Assembly (NCBI GenBank): GCA_003868215.1
Contig: QWDQ01000018.1
Span: 124,001-188,000, forward strand
DNA: 64,000 bases
Reading direction: 5' to 3'
Origin: Pseudophaeomoniella oleicola
Taxonomy: Eukaryota > Ascomycota > Eurotiomycetes > Phaeomoniellales > Phaeomoniellaceae
Numbering within the stretch: the first letter of the stretch is position 1; each line of letters begins with the position of its first letter. The notes under the pieces are model-generated. The model had not been told where the DNA came from. It saw nothing but the letters and a program-made list of their open reading frames with translations, and searched no databases. This document shows positions 24,370 through 33,779 of this stretch, piece after piece. A program made the translations under genes and the position numbers.

Positions 24370-25204
24370 ATGGGTGGTTACGGGGCCGAGGACGACAGCA
24401 ACTTCCAAACGTTCCGGGAATGTTTATCCGCAGCTATCCTCAGAAGAGGTCAAGTCTATAGCCCAAAGTTAGCAAAGAAGCGTCGATCCGAAATGGGAGG
24501 ACCGAAAACCAAAAAGGGAAATGACAAGAATGGCTTGCATACGGTACGGGACGACCCCGAGGATCTGGCAGACTTCATAGGCGTAAGTTCACATCGCATC
24601 GCGTCGACTTCTTTGGTACGTGCTGACAACACACTAGTATCTAGCATCAGAGACGTTTTGGTGTCTGCCGGAAGAGATCCGAACGCTGTCGTACTCCACC
24701 GTGCGAAATGACGCTAGAATTAGAGAACGATATGAGGAGCCTCTGCCTGACGAGACCATAGGATTGGCTGTAGCAGCAATTCCGGCAGAGGTTGAAGACT
24801 CACTACTAACGTATAAATATGTCGATCCGCCAAGAACAGATGTTACTTCTTTCATATCTCCGGTATTGAGTTCATATATTTCGGCAGTAACTGCCGCCCC
24901 TCCAGAGTGGATATCAACCAGAGCATCAGCTTGCGAAGTTTGTGAACGCGACTGGATACCTCTCACTTATCACCATTTGATCCCTAGAAGCGTTCATGCT
25001 AGGGTTTTGAAACGTGGGTGGCATGAAGAGTGGATGTTGAACAGTGTAGCATGGCTATGCAGAGCTTGTCACAGCTTCGTGCATCGTATGGCCACTAACG
25101 AAGAGCTTGCGAAGGAGTGGTACACAGTGGACAAGATACTGGCGCGAGACGATGTCCAGAGCTGGAGAGCGTGGGTCGGCAGAGTGAGGTGGAAGGCAAA
25201 ATAA
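24370..25204 (+). CDS. Conserved HNH-motif zinc-finger protein of unknown function
   Basis: Two exons (24370-24582, 24638-25204; 55-nt intron) give 259 aa. The C-terminal domain has the pattern C170-x2-C173 (CEVCERDWIPLTYHHLIP), His183-His184, then C212-x2-C215 with His216 and His220 (WLCRACHSFVHRM). This is an HNH/treble-clef arrangement: paired zinc-binding cysteines around an HH core. The surrounding residues, RGWHEEWMLNSVAWLCRACH, look strongly constrained. The N-terminal 70 residues are charged and the middle (72-160) helical. HNH proteins are often nucleases, but this family has no assigned activity that I know of. The start is the first ATG of the frame segment, though a further upstream exon cannot be excluded. 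Confidence 0.87.
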
Positions 25205-25953
25205 AGGTGAGCCCAGGAGCGCCTGAGAGAAGGCAATGGTTTGCTCGGAAAAGGAACGTCACTTCACCGGTGATAGAGCGAGCGTCACTGGCCTGCAAGT
25301 CATCTCGAGGTTAGTCCAGCTATACGGAGGGAAAGTCAAATAATCTGCTCTGAGCAGAAAAGTCAGTCTGCTGGTACTCGAGGAGGAAAAACAATTCCTG
25401 GAAGTCAAATGAAGATCAGTCAACAGTGCTAGAAGGAAAGGCAATTATCAGAATGACAAGACCATGGTCCAACCTGCTGTCATTCAAATGGTGCCATTGG
25501 CCCGCAAGACCAAACAAAGAGCCGCTCAGTAGGTGTTGAAGGTAGAATTAACGTCTGCTAGGCAAAGTAAGATCAGTCGCGCGGTGCTCGAAGAAAAACC
25601 TAGGCGTGGTCGGCGAGGCAACATTGTCCCAGAGCAGACTCCTCAAGAGTTAGTCCACTTCCACTTTTTGTTGTCGTGTTGAGAATCATGTTCAGAAGAG
25701 ACTGTTATTGTGGTATATATACACGCGATTTTCTCATCTACTCTTTTCTTTTCTTCTCTTCTTCTTCAACCTCACCAAACAACCAAAAGCCACATTTAGT
25801 AAGTCTGAATCCTTGAATGCATGCACGCGTCCCCTATCTCCTTTACTAAGACTGGATACAGACCACAACTTTGATCAACAACCACCACCAACCATCAACC
25901 ACCAACCACCACCACACACCACCACCACCACCAACCTCTCCCAACCCAACGAA
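25205..25953. promoter_or_regulatory. Upstream region of the proline-rich gene, with dispersed repeats and CT-rich tract
   Basis: About 750 bp. Three diverged copies of a 40-bp unit beginning AAG(A)TCAGTC lie near 25355, 25411 and 25567. A pyrimidine-rich tract (25738-25770) and a CAACCACCA-rich leader (25878-25935) precede the start codon; such CT tracts are common at fungal transcription starts. Confidence 0.5.
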
Positions 25954-26721
25954 ATGGAGCCAGGAGACAGCACCCTCTATGCGGAGATGGATGCCGCATG
26001 GGCATCGACAATCCAGGGTGACGAAAGTCCCCTGTCACCACCACCACCCCCTCCCTCCTCGGACCCATCGTCGTTTTACAACGACGATGACTTCCACACC
26101 ATCGTCGGCGATGAGGGGTCAAGCGGCCTCTCATCGCCAATGAGCAACCCAAGCGTGTTGCTTGAAAGTCCTCTTCGCGAGGCCACCGTGGGCTGGACCG
26201 TTGAGTCGGCTGTTGGTGAGTGGTTGATTTCGTCACCACTCCCATCACCACTTGACGAGTCCACCCCGGTGCGACACAATTTCAAATGGGCAACAACGCC
26301 CATGGAGTCGGCGCGCGGTAGCAAGCGCAAGATCCGGTTTGAGGACGAGGCGGCTGCTGACGAAAGCAGCGATCTTGCACGCGATCACAAGCGTCGCAAG
26401 ATCGTGGCTCCAGTCGGCCATAAGTCGAGGAAGCCTCGCGCTCCTCGTGCCGTGGATCCTGCTCTCACAAAGCGGGTGACACGGTCTGCCTCGGCCGCTG
26501 CCGCCTTGGCAGCTGCTACTGTCGCTGCCACTCCCCCTCCACCACCTCCCCCTCCGCCGCCACCACCACCAACCCGCCGCCTCCGCCCCCGCCGGCATCC
26601 ATCTCCTCCTCTTCCTCCTCCTCCACCACCACCAACACCACCACCAGCCGCCGAGCCCATTGGGCCGGCACCAAAAGTCCGGGGTCGTGCGAGAAGGAGT
26701 AGACCCGGCAAGAGGCGTTAG
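25954..26721 (+). CDS. Proline-rich, basic nuclear-type protein of unknown function
   Basis: Single exon, 255 aa from the only in-frame ATG. The N-terminal third is acidic and Ser/Pro-rich. Two basic clusters, KRK at 124-126 and KRRK at 146-149, resemble a bipartite nuclear signal. Residues 194-206 and 219-232 are proline runs, separated by RRLRPRRHP, and the C-terminus is Arg-rich (KVRGRARRSRPGKRR). No domain is recognised. Composition resembles intrinsically disordered regulators. Codon pattern in the proline runs is mixed CCT/CCG/CCA, arguing for selected protein rather than simple expansion. The 3' flank carries two matching hairpins. Confidence 0.7.
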   Translation: MEPGDSTLYAEMDAAWASTIQGDESPLSPPPPPPSSDPSSFYNDDDFHTIVGDEGSSGLSSPMSNPSVLLESPLREATVGWTVESAVGEWLISSPLPSPLDESTPVRHNFKWATTPMESARGSKRKIRFEDEAAADESSDLARDHKRRKIVAPVGHKSRKPRAPRAVDPALTKRVTRSASAAAALAAATVAATPPPPPPPPPPPPPTRRLRPRRHPSPPLPPPPPPPTPPPAAEPIGPAPKVRGRARRSRPGKRR

Positions 26722-26746
26722 GTGAACGCTTGAAGCGGTGGATGAG

Positions 26747-26785
26747 CATGACGAGGACCCCCTCTCTGAGGGGTTGAACTCCATG
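26747..26785 (+). repeat. Hairpin element, copy 1
   Basis: Stem arms in order: CATG (26747-26750), GAG (26753-26755), CCCCTC (26759-26764), loop TCT, GAGGGG (26768-26773), CTC (26779-26781), CATG (26782-26785). Copy 2, 297 bp downstream, has the same layout. Probably in the 3' UTR of the proline-rich gene. The strand is a guess. Confidence 0.6.
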
Positions 26786-27043
26786 TCTCTGAAGCCGCCT
26801 CGCGTGACCCTAACGTCCTCTTGGTGCGGTGTCTAGCTCGCGTTCTCTTTGTTTTTGTTGTTCGTTTTCTTTGTTCTGGGGGGCGCGAAGGGGCGCGGAT
26901 GAGGGAAGTTATTGTTTTTCTTATCAATACCTGTATCTATAGCGCGTGCGCCTATCTGTATATATTCTTTTGTTTCATGTAAGGTCCAAAGTTCCGGGAG
27001 GGGAGACTTCTGGCAACTCGCTTGATGCGGGTGGATAGGGGGA

Positions 27044-27085
27044 CATGACGAGGACCTCCTCTTCATTGAGGGGTTGAACTCCATG
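27044..27085 (+). repeat. Hairpin element, copy 2
   Basis: Same arms as copy 1, with CTCCTC (27056-27061) opposite GAGGGG (27068-27073), so one C-G pair becomes a U-G wobble. The loop is TTCATT instead of TCT. The sequence outside the hairpin is more diverged. Confidence 0.6.
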
Positions 27086-27160
27086 TTCGTCTGAAGCTTT
27101 CGTCGCGTTGTTGTTAGGATCTCCGCTCGGGCTTTGGTACCTTTTATCATTCTTGTATCG

Positions 27161-27203
27161 TCGTCGTTGCCGTCGTCGTCGTCGTCGCTGCTGCTGCTGC
27201 TGC
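27161..27203. repeat. (GTC)n(GCT)n compound microsatellite
   Basis: GTC units pass into GCT units in non-coding DNA. Confidence 0.85.
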
Positions 27204-27522
27204 TAGGTTGGGATTGTTCTTGTCTTGTCTTCGTGTCTTTGCCTGTCTTGACTTCGTGTCCTTGTCTTTGTATCAGCGTGGAGTACCATTGGGTATCGGG
27301 CTCTACGGTTTTTGACTTCGTTTGTTTGTTTGGCGTTACTAAGACTTGGGAGTTTTGTTTTTGTTTGTTCGGGGCGCGCAACTGCCTACGATTTATGGTT
27401 TTACGAGTTTACGATTGGAGAGAGCGCAGTATGAATACCAAAGAGAAGTTCGAGTGTGGTGTTCAAAAATCATTCCCATTCCATTAAATTGATTGCATAT
27501 CGTGCTATATTTGAAGCCATCA

Positions 27523-29811
27523 TCAACCCACTGTAAACACGCCGCCCGTCCCATTGAATGGATTAATGTCACCCGTTATAGTCCTCGAGTCGCCATAGTA
27601 ACTCATGCGGTATTCTCCGGCTTCGGCGCTGTCCTCTATCTCCCAGACGATGCTAACCTCACTCGTACCCAGAATAGTGCTTGTTCTCCTCCAATTGAAA
27701 ACAAGAGACCAATCCCTATCGGTGCGGTACGTAGTCCATGAGCCGTTGGCCGTATGACGCTCAACAGCGGCAAATGTCCCTTCCAGATGAAGGTTGTTGC
27801 GTGGGTTCGCGCCGACGAAGACAGTTGTGGGATACGTTCCACCAGCAGAATAAGTCGTCGTGGACGAAGGGCTGGAAGTGACATCACCAAAAGATCTACC
27901 CAGACCGGGCGTATCATAGACCACCCCAGTGATGAAAGATACTGAGTCATTGGTGTTGATTGGCGGAGACGGACCAGGAGGAATAGAGGATGCGAGAGAT
28001 GAGGACGCGAGACGCGGCAGATAAGTCAAGCTGAGGCTGATGTGGCCTTCAAGGGTGTGGGGACCATGTAGTGTAGAGCCACCTTCGTATCGTTGAACGG
28101 AGTATTCCTGTTCCGTGGCAATGTAATGAGCATAAGTATTTGCCGGCCCACCAAGGACTACGACAGGGTCAGCTATCCCGAGTTGGGAACTTGCCGCGCT
28201 TGTTACTGCTGAACGCCATCGACGGCCCGACATAGTGGTAGCTTCTCCAGGGGAAATGATCATGATCAACGAACCGACTCGAAGAAGCTGCACGTCTAAG
28301 ATGTTCGGAGCCCATTGGTAAGGAAACGTAGTAGCGCCTGCATCAAGTAGGATCGGCTTTGGAGACTGACACGCTTCCTGTTCAGCACTAGGTGTATGTA
28401 ACGCGTCTCGCGCCAGTATCCAGAGTGGATTCCTTAGCGCTGGCGAATCTGGATCTGTTGTGTTTACGGCCTGAGTGAAGTCGAAAGCACCTGGACCGTC
28501 TGTAGTGCCACCAGCGAAACCATACCCGAGAGCAGCCGAGCAAGTGCTGAGAAGACCACGTGAACTGTTCAATGGGGAGGTGAACGTGTAGTTCGAGAAG
28601 TCTTGGTAAGTGTGAAAGCCTGTCACGGTAGATCCGGATATAGCGGTCAGATCGCTTGCCTGATAGATAGATTGGGCTGCAGCAAATTGTCGGTGGCCAA
28701 TCTCATAGCAAGACCTTGCGCCCTCATCCTGAACCTGCCAGAAAGGTCCCCTACCACGACAGCCCTGGGTGGCGCCGCCGCAAGTAGAGTCGTTGAAGCG
28801 GCAAGGAAGACCTGTGTCCTCACAGTACGCGCCGAGTACATTAGGTGTCGTGTCACCAACGTTTGCTTGTGAGAAACCGGCGACAAAACCGTCAGCCGCT
28901 GAATCATCGGATGCTGCAAATTCCTCGAATAGATAAGCAGCGACACCTTTGTTGTCCCCTGTCGACAGAGTATTATTCTCGTAAAGGGACGTGCCATGAA
29001 CGGCATACCAATTGAGTACACCAATATTTCTCCCATCCGAAGACCGAGTAAATTTGAGTAAGGTCATGGTCGTATCCGTATTGGAAGCATAGTTTGCACG
29101 CTCTTCCTCCGGATTAGCCAAGTAAGCATATGGACTTCTGTTTGCGTTGCCATCGGCCACGGTCGTTGTGCCAACACTGATTGTCCCAAGAGTGAGATTT
29201 TGATGTGCTCGTTGTATGGCAAGAAGGGAGCCCTCTACTATCGCATCATAACTCTCGTGGCTGAAACCCAGACAAGTCACCTGAGGCAGAAAATAGTTGA
29301 GCCATGCGCCAGGCCCTGAATGGGAATGTGTACCAGTCACCGCGACATTATCCTTGGTATAGACGCTATACTCGGAGCCTAGGTTGGCTAAGCCTCTTAA
29401 TATTCCATCTCGTATCGCAGTGTCGCCTGACTGCGTGTCCAGAACGAGGTACAGGATCCTGTCTGTCTCCACCGAGGGGTTGTTTATGATGAAGGCTCGC
29501 GTATACAAACGTTGTCGCAACCCAGTACCAACTTGAGATGGATCGGCATAGCCCATGAGGTTGAGCTCGACCACAGGACTGTCAACAATTAGCGAACGTT
29601 ACGGACGTGGTCGGATATGATCATACCCAGTGATATCTGCCTTTCCAACGCCGAGGAGATAGGTGCCATCGCTGTAACCTTGCCTCCGAGCTGTTGTATC
29701 TCGTACCAGATGGGGAAACACAGGTGGAAGAAATGTCAAGGCTAAATGTAGACACACGAAAACGGCGAACGTGATAGACACCATGGCGGCGTATACATTG
29801 TAGCGCGCCAT
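27523..29811 (-). CDS. Neutral ceramidase, membrane-anchored
   Basis: Two exons (29811-29627, 29578-27523; 48-nt intron) give 746 aa. Residues about 10-32 (VSITFAVFVCLHLALTFLPP) form a signal anchor. The mature part starts LLGVGKADITGPVVELNLMG, the family's opening, followed by GDTAIRDGILRGL. The zinc site is THSHSGPG (His146, His148). NVGDTTPNVLGAYCEDTG (from about 301) corresponds to the active-site hexapeptide GDxSPN, but Thr replaces the nucleophilic Ser. The C-terminal beta-sandwich domain (about 590-746) includes FSTTVFVGANPRNNLHLEGT-like residues. Neutral ceramidases cleave the amide bond of ceramide to sphingosine and fatty acid in the secretory path or at the cell surface. It is convergent with the proline-rich gene. 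Confidence 0.95.
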
Positions 29812-31405
29812 CTTGGGAACACAGAGCGACCAGCACCTGCTTTAATACTCATCTTACCTTGTACAACCCAAGCTCAGCAGATATTGTGAAGCGGAGACAT
29901 GACAAGGAGCAAATCGATAGCAACGCCGGTAGGGAGTGGTCGTCACTCGATTTGGATAGGATGGATGAAACTACTGTACTACGTTATAGCTTTGTGTCGC
30001 TGCTTTACTACGTAGTACAACGGAGACAGTGTCGATCCTTATCGATTGGATATATCGCTCACGCACTACTAATCTATTATCACGGAGTATCTAGACACCT
30101 TACGACCGAATGCTGCCCCTGATTCTGGCATGGCTCGACGGGTCATCTGCAAGTGGAATCAAGAAGTACTTGTGGTAAGTTACCATTCCTCTGATTGAAT
30201 CGCAGTGATTAGCCTCCTTTGGACACAAGTATGGAGTCTTCTAATCATGCCTTATCCCCTCGGCCTGCTATTCTGCCTACGGAACCCCAGAACTTGCAGG
30301 GAGTCAGGATCCTCCGCGATGACTTGAGGCCTACAGATCAGCCCAGAGCTTGGTATGCAGGGAGCATGTTGCCTGCTAACGTTATCTGTTGAGGACCCTG
30401 ACAGTTCACAGGTCTGAGATGTGATAGCCTGCAAAGGGGCTGACATTTGGTGTCCTAACGCCATCAGCTGTGCTATCAACCCCACTGCTCTATCTCATCT
30501 TAGGCCTTTGAGATGTCCACGCCATCAACTGTGAAATCCAAGGCAACACTGCGTCTTCTTGAGCCCTCCTGTGATCCCAGCGCACAATACTATATAATAA
30601 GAGACGGAAAAATAGAGATGATGTACTCCCAATTGCTCCTTTGTGAGAGTGAGTAGAGTGGTTTCTTTGCGTGACAGTGAGACATTCACCACATACACCC
30701 ATTAATTGTCTTTGCAACAACAACTTTGAACGAGGAGCGGAGGTCAAATTCTATGGGTATAGATGGGCACTTGAATTGCAGGGCTAGCGAGGTGACATGG
30801 CGCGAAAATGGTTGGCTTGTGACATCTGCAATTATTGTAGAGATTGTTCCGTTCCTTGAGTGAGAAAGCACATGATGGATAAGTTCTTGTCAACCGAGAT
30901 GGTACCTTGCTTGACGCTAAAGAGCTTATATGAGCATACGTACTCCGTAGCGTGTAGTACAGAAGCTGGTGACTCGCGTTGGATATGTACATAGTACCTG
31001 GCAACACACAGACCAGAGATAAGAAGCGAGGAACCACCCTTGCGGTGTGATATGCTCGTATGGACGAGGATGTGTACCTGAATGATCGCAAGTAAAAGCG
31101 GCGCCTTGTCACGTGGGGCCGAAACCGACCAATTACAATTATTCCGTTCTATTGGATTTTCACATGTTTGAGGATAAAACAAGGATTATAAAGCTCTGCC
31201 ATGGCGGTATGGTAGCATTATCTATTCGGTCCACGGAAGAGACATTTATCGAATCAGGATCCTGTCGATGAGTGGCGGAACTCAAGAAGACAGAGCAAAG
31301 ATCCTTGAAAGCTAGCACGGCAAGCTCGAAATCAATTTCAATAATTCCAACCAACCGAGGTACTCCTTTCATCAGCGCGACCAATTCAACTGCACCGCCC
31401 CGGTC
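29812..31405. other. Intergenic: ceramidase promoter to SPF27 promoter
   Basis: About 1.6 kb with only unconvincing short frames. It holds the palindrome TACTACGTAGTA (30006-30017) and a TACTCCGTA motif (30941-30949). Confidence 0.5.
30006..30017. repeat. 12-bp palindrome TACTACGTAGTA
   Basis: Perfect palindrome, repeated exactly at 37626-37637. Confidence 0.9.
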
Positions 31406-32096
31406 ATGTCTCTCATTCAAGCCTCGCACGACTCTCTCCCTTGTAAGTGCCTGGTTCAGATGTCGTTGGGCGAAAGTCTTATACTGACAGGACTGCGTAG
31501 ATATCGACCAAGATGTTACCGCAGCTGAGCGAGAGAGAGCCCTTCGACTGATTTCAGCAGAGCTCGCACCGGAGAACATCAAAGACTTACATCCGCTCAT
31601 ACCTCAAGAGCCTCAGATCCAGTTCTCTGCCTTGGTCCAAGCCGAGCTTGATCGTAAAGCGGCTGGCATACCCATAGAGGGTGGCATAGACGTCGGTCGA
31701 TACGAAGCCCCCGAAGCTCCTTCGGGAAAAGAAGGCGAAGATTCTACAAACGCCTGGCGAGATACTTTGAGGAAAGCCTATGCATCGAGTTCATATCTGT
31801 CAGGTCGATTGGTGAACTTGTCACTCCTCGATGAGTACGGAAAAAATGCCTGGCTGATCGGCAATTCACAGCTAGAGGACATCCTGCGAGCCCTAGAGAA
31901 GGAGTTGGCTGAGCTGAAAGAATCTACAGATGGTGTAAACAAACTTCGTAAAGCTGCGCAAGAGGAGTCTAAAGGCGAGATTGTCAATCTGGAAGAAACG
32001 TGGAAACGCGGCATTGGCCGCATCATCGAAGTCGAGGTCGCGACAGAGAGCCTTCGAAGAGAGATCATAGGACGTCGAAGAGAGACCGCTAGATGA
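31406..32096 (+). CDS. Pre-mRNA splicing factor SPF27/BCAS2 (Cwf7)
   Basis: Two exons (31406-31442, 31501-32096; 58-nt intron) give 210 aa, close to the family size. The start MSLIQASHDSLPYIDQDVTA and AERERALRLISAELAPEN match the BCAS2/SPF27 N-terminus. The middle block GRYEAPEAPS and AYASSSYLSGRLVNLSLLDE is the family signature, followed by YGKNAWLIGNSQLEDILRAL and a C-terminal coiled coil (KELAELKESTDGVNKLRKAA). The protein is a subunit of the Prp19/NineTeen complex that activates the spliceosome. The short first exon is required for the conserved DSLPYID. Confidence 0.95.
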
Positions 32097-33779
32097 AGTC
32101 GACAAATCTTGGTTCGATTGCCACTGCTCCTGTAGTCCGGAGCCGTTAGGTTTGGGATACAGCCATTCCAACCCAAGGCAACCACGCGGGGAGCTATAGC
32201 AGCCGTGAAACCAGACTTCGCGTCGGCAGAACCTGGACTCCCATGTTGAAACATGAGATCCAACGCCACTGAGGGATAACTTGAGAGCTTCGCCTCAGCA
32301 TGTCAACACAGGGCTTCATCTTGAAACCAGGCAAGATAATCAGACTATTGGTCGAGTAGATGGGTCGTAATACAACCTCCTGCTACAACCCGAGGAATCG
32401 AGATCGGATTTACCATCGGGTCACTCTGTTTCCGAGAGGTGAATACGAAAACGAAAAGAGGGTTCGGCTGTTGACCCTCGCAGGGGCGAGTCGCTTCATA
32501 CTTCCGCTACACCTGCGCCTTCAGAAGCAGTGTGCTCTGTGCCCGTGATAGACGGCACCAGTTCAAGGCATATTATATCATGCTTATTGGCTAAAGACTT
32601 AGATAGTGTTTCTGTCCATGTGTTAATATGATTGACAGCGAGCCAATCACCTCGAGTTTCTCGAGAAAACAGCCACAATTAAATCTCCTACACTGCCCAC
32701 AGAAATGTGGCGCCATAATAACGTTCGACTCGTTGAGTTGTACCGGCGCTGGATAGTTTTGAAGCCGAAGCCAATGCAACAATGCAGCAGTACAATACTG
32801 TACATTGCACACTGTAGCACCGGTAGAAGTTTGACCAAATCCAACTTAATTGTTGCGTCATTGTCTACCGTAGTCATATGTACCATAGTAGAGCGGAGAC
32901 GTTTACCATAGCATGCTCGGCATCTCGATGTAATTATGTAGTACTCTGGACACATACCGATTATCAATTCCATCTGAAGCGATGAGGAAATTCAATCGAC
33001 CACACCGTCAAATGTAAATCGCATAACCAGCGAAGAGCCAGGAACGGGCAGAGTGTCCAGAACAAGTAGGATAGACAGTCGCTTGTCCCAAAGGGTTATA
33101 ACACCGGGTCTTAGAAGAGAAAAAGCGGACGGTGGAGAGACGATCAAGCCAAACGGAAAAAGGACCAGCAGGTCAGCACAGGCAGTTCACAGGCCACATT
33201 CACTACGTTACCTTAGCGAGCTTACTCAATGGCTGCGAAGTTGAAGTTTGGTCCGTTCCTTGTTTTTGTTAAGACTGGGCCGACAAGGTTGCTTATTCGT
33301 TTGACCTTCTCGCATCCCTGCACTAACCCACTCCCTCAACGTCATCTCCAATCTCTGAACGCCCTGTCCACCTTTTTGCTTGTGAGCTTGGTATCCCGAT
33401 AGGGCCAGGGTTGAAGGATAAGTTAATTACAAGAGACAAATCAAGCCGAATGAAAATCATGATGATAGGCGGTCTACTACTATGTACGTTATGTACTGGC
33501 GCGACGGGAGACGGTAGGTACAGACCCTGTACCACCTAGGCTTTTCTTCCAAATCGACTACTGTTCGAGGTTCGCCACAGCAATTGTTGCATTGATATCC
33601 CCTGCCCATATCTCGTCACACATACTTGCTGTGCTTGCACCTCAAAATACGTTACTTTGGACCTTTTCTCAGTATTACTGTTCTGACATTGTTGATACCT
33701 TCCATGACGTTTTGCCCTGTGTACTGGGAGGCAGTTATGACATGATCTTTTTCGTGCTCAGTGACTGCACGGCATCAAA
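32097..33779. other. Intergenic between SPF27 and kelch genes
   Basis: About 1.7 kb. Short frames on both strands lack family motifs. No RNA gene or repeat recognised; the last 200 bp before 33780 act as kelch-gene leader and contain several short upstream frames. Confidence 0.45.

Larger units (their letters stand above)
26722..27522. other. Intergenic between convergent genes, with duplicated hairpin
   Basis: Eight hundred bp between the stop of the proline-rich gene and the stop of ceramidase. It holds two copies of a structured element, a (GTC)n(GCT)n run at 27161-27203 and T/G-rich stretches. A minus-strand frame across 26833-27381 is low complexity and not accepted as a gene. Confidence 0.6.

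Noticed and set aside
26741-27095. C/D-box snoRNA pair (ATGACGA as C box, CTGA as D box)
   Set aside because: C box is imperfect and no terminal stem forms next to the boxes in either copy; the hairpin explanation is better.
26833-27381. 182-codon minus-strand frame between the proline-rich and ceramidase genes
   Set aside because: Composed of Lys/Thr/Asn/Gln and Asp/Ser runs from simple repeats; the peptide MEFNPS shared with the other hairpin copy is explained by the hairpin itself.
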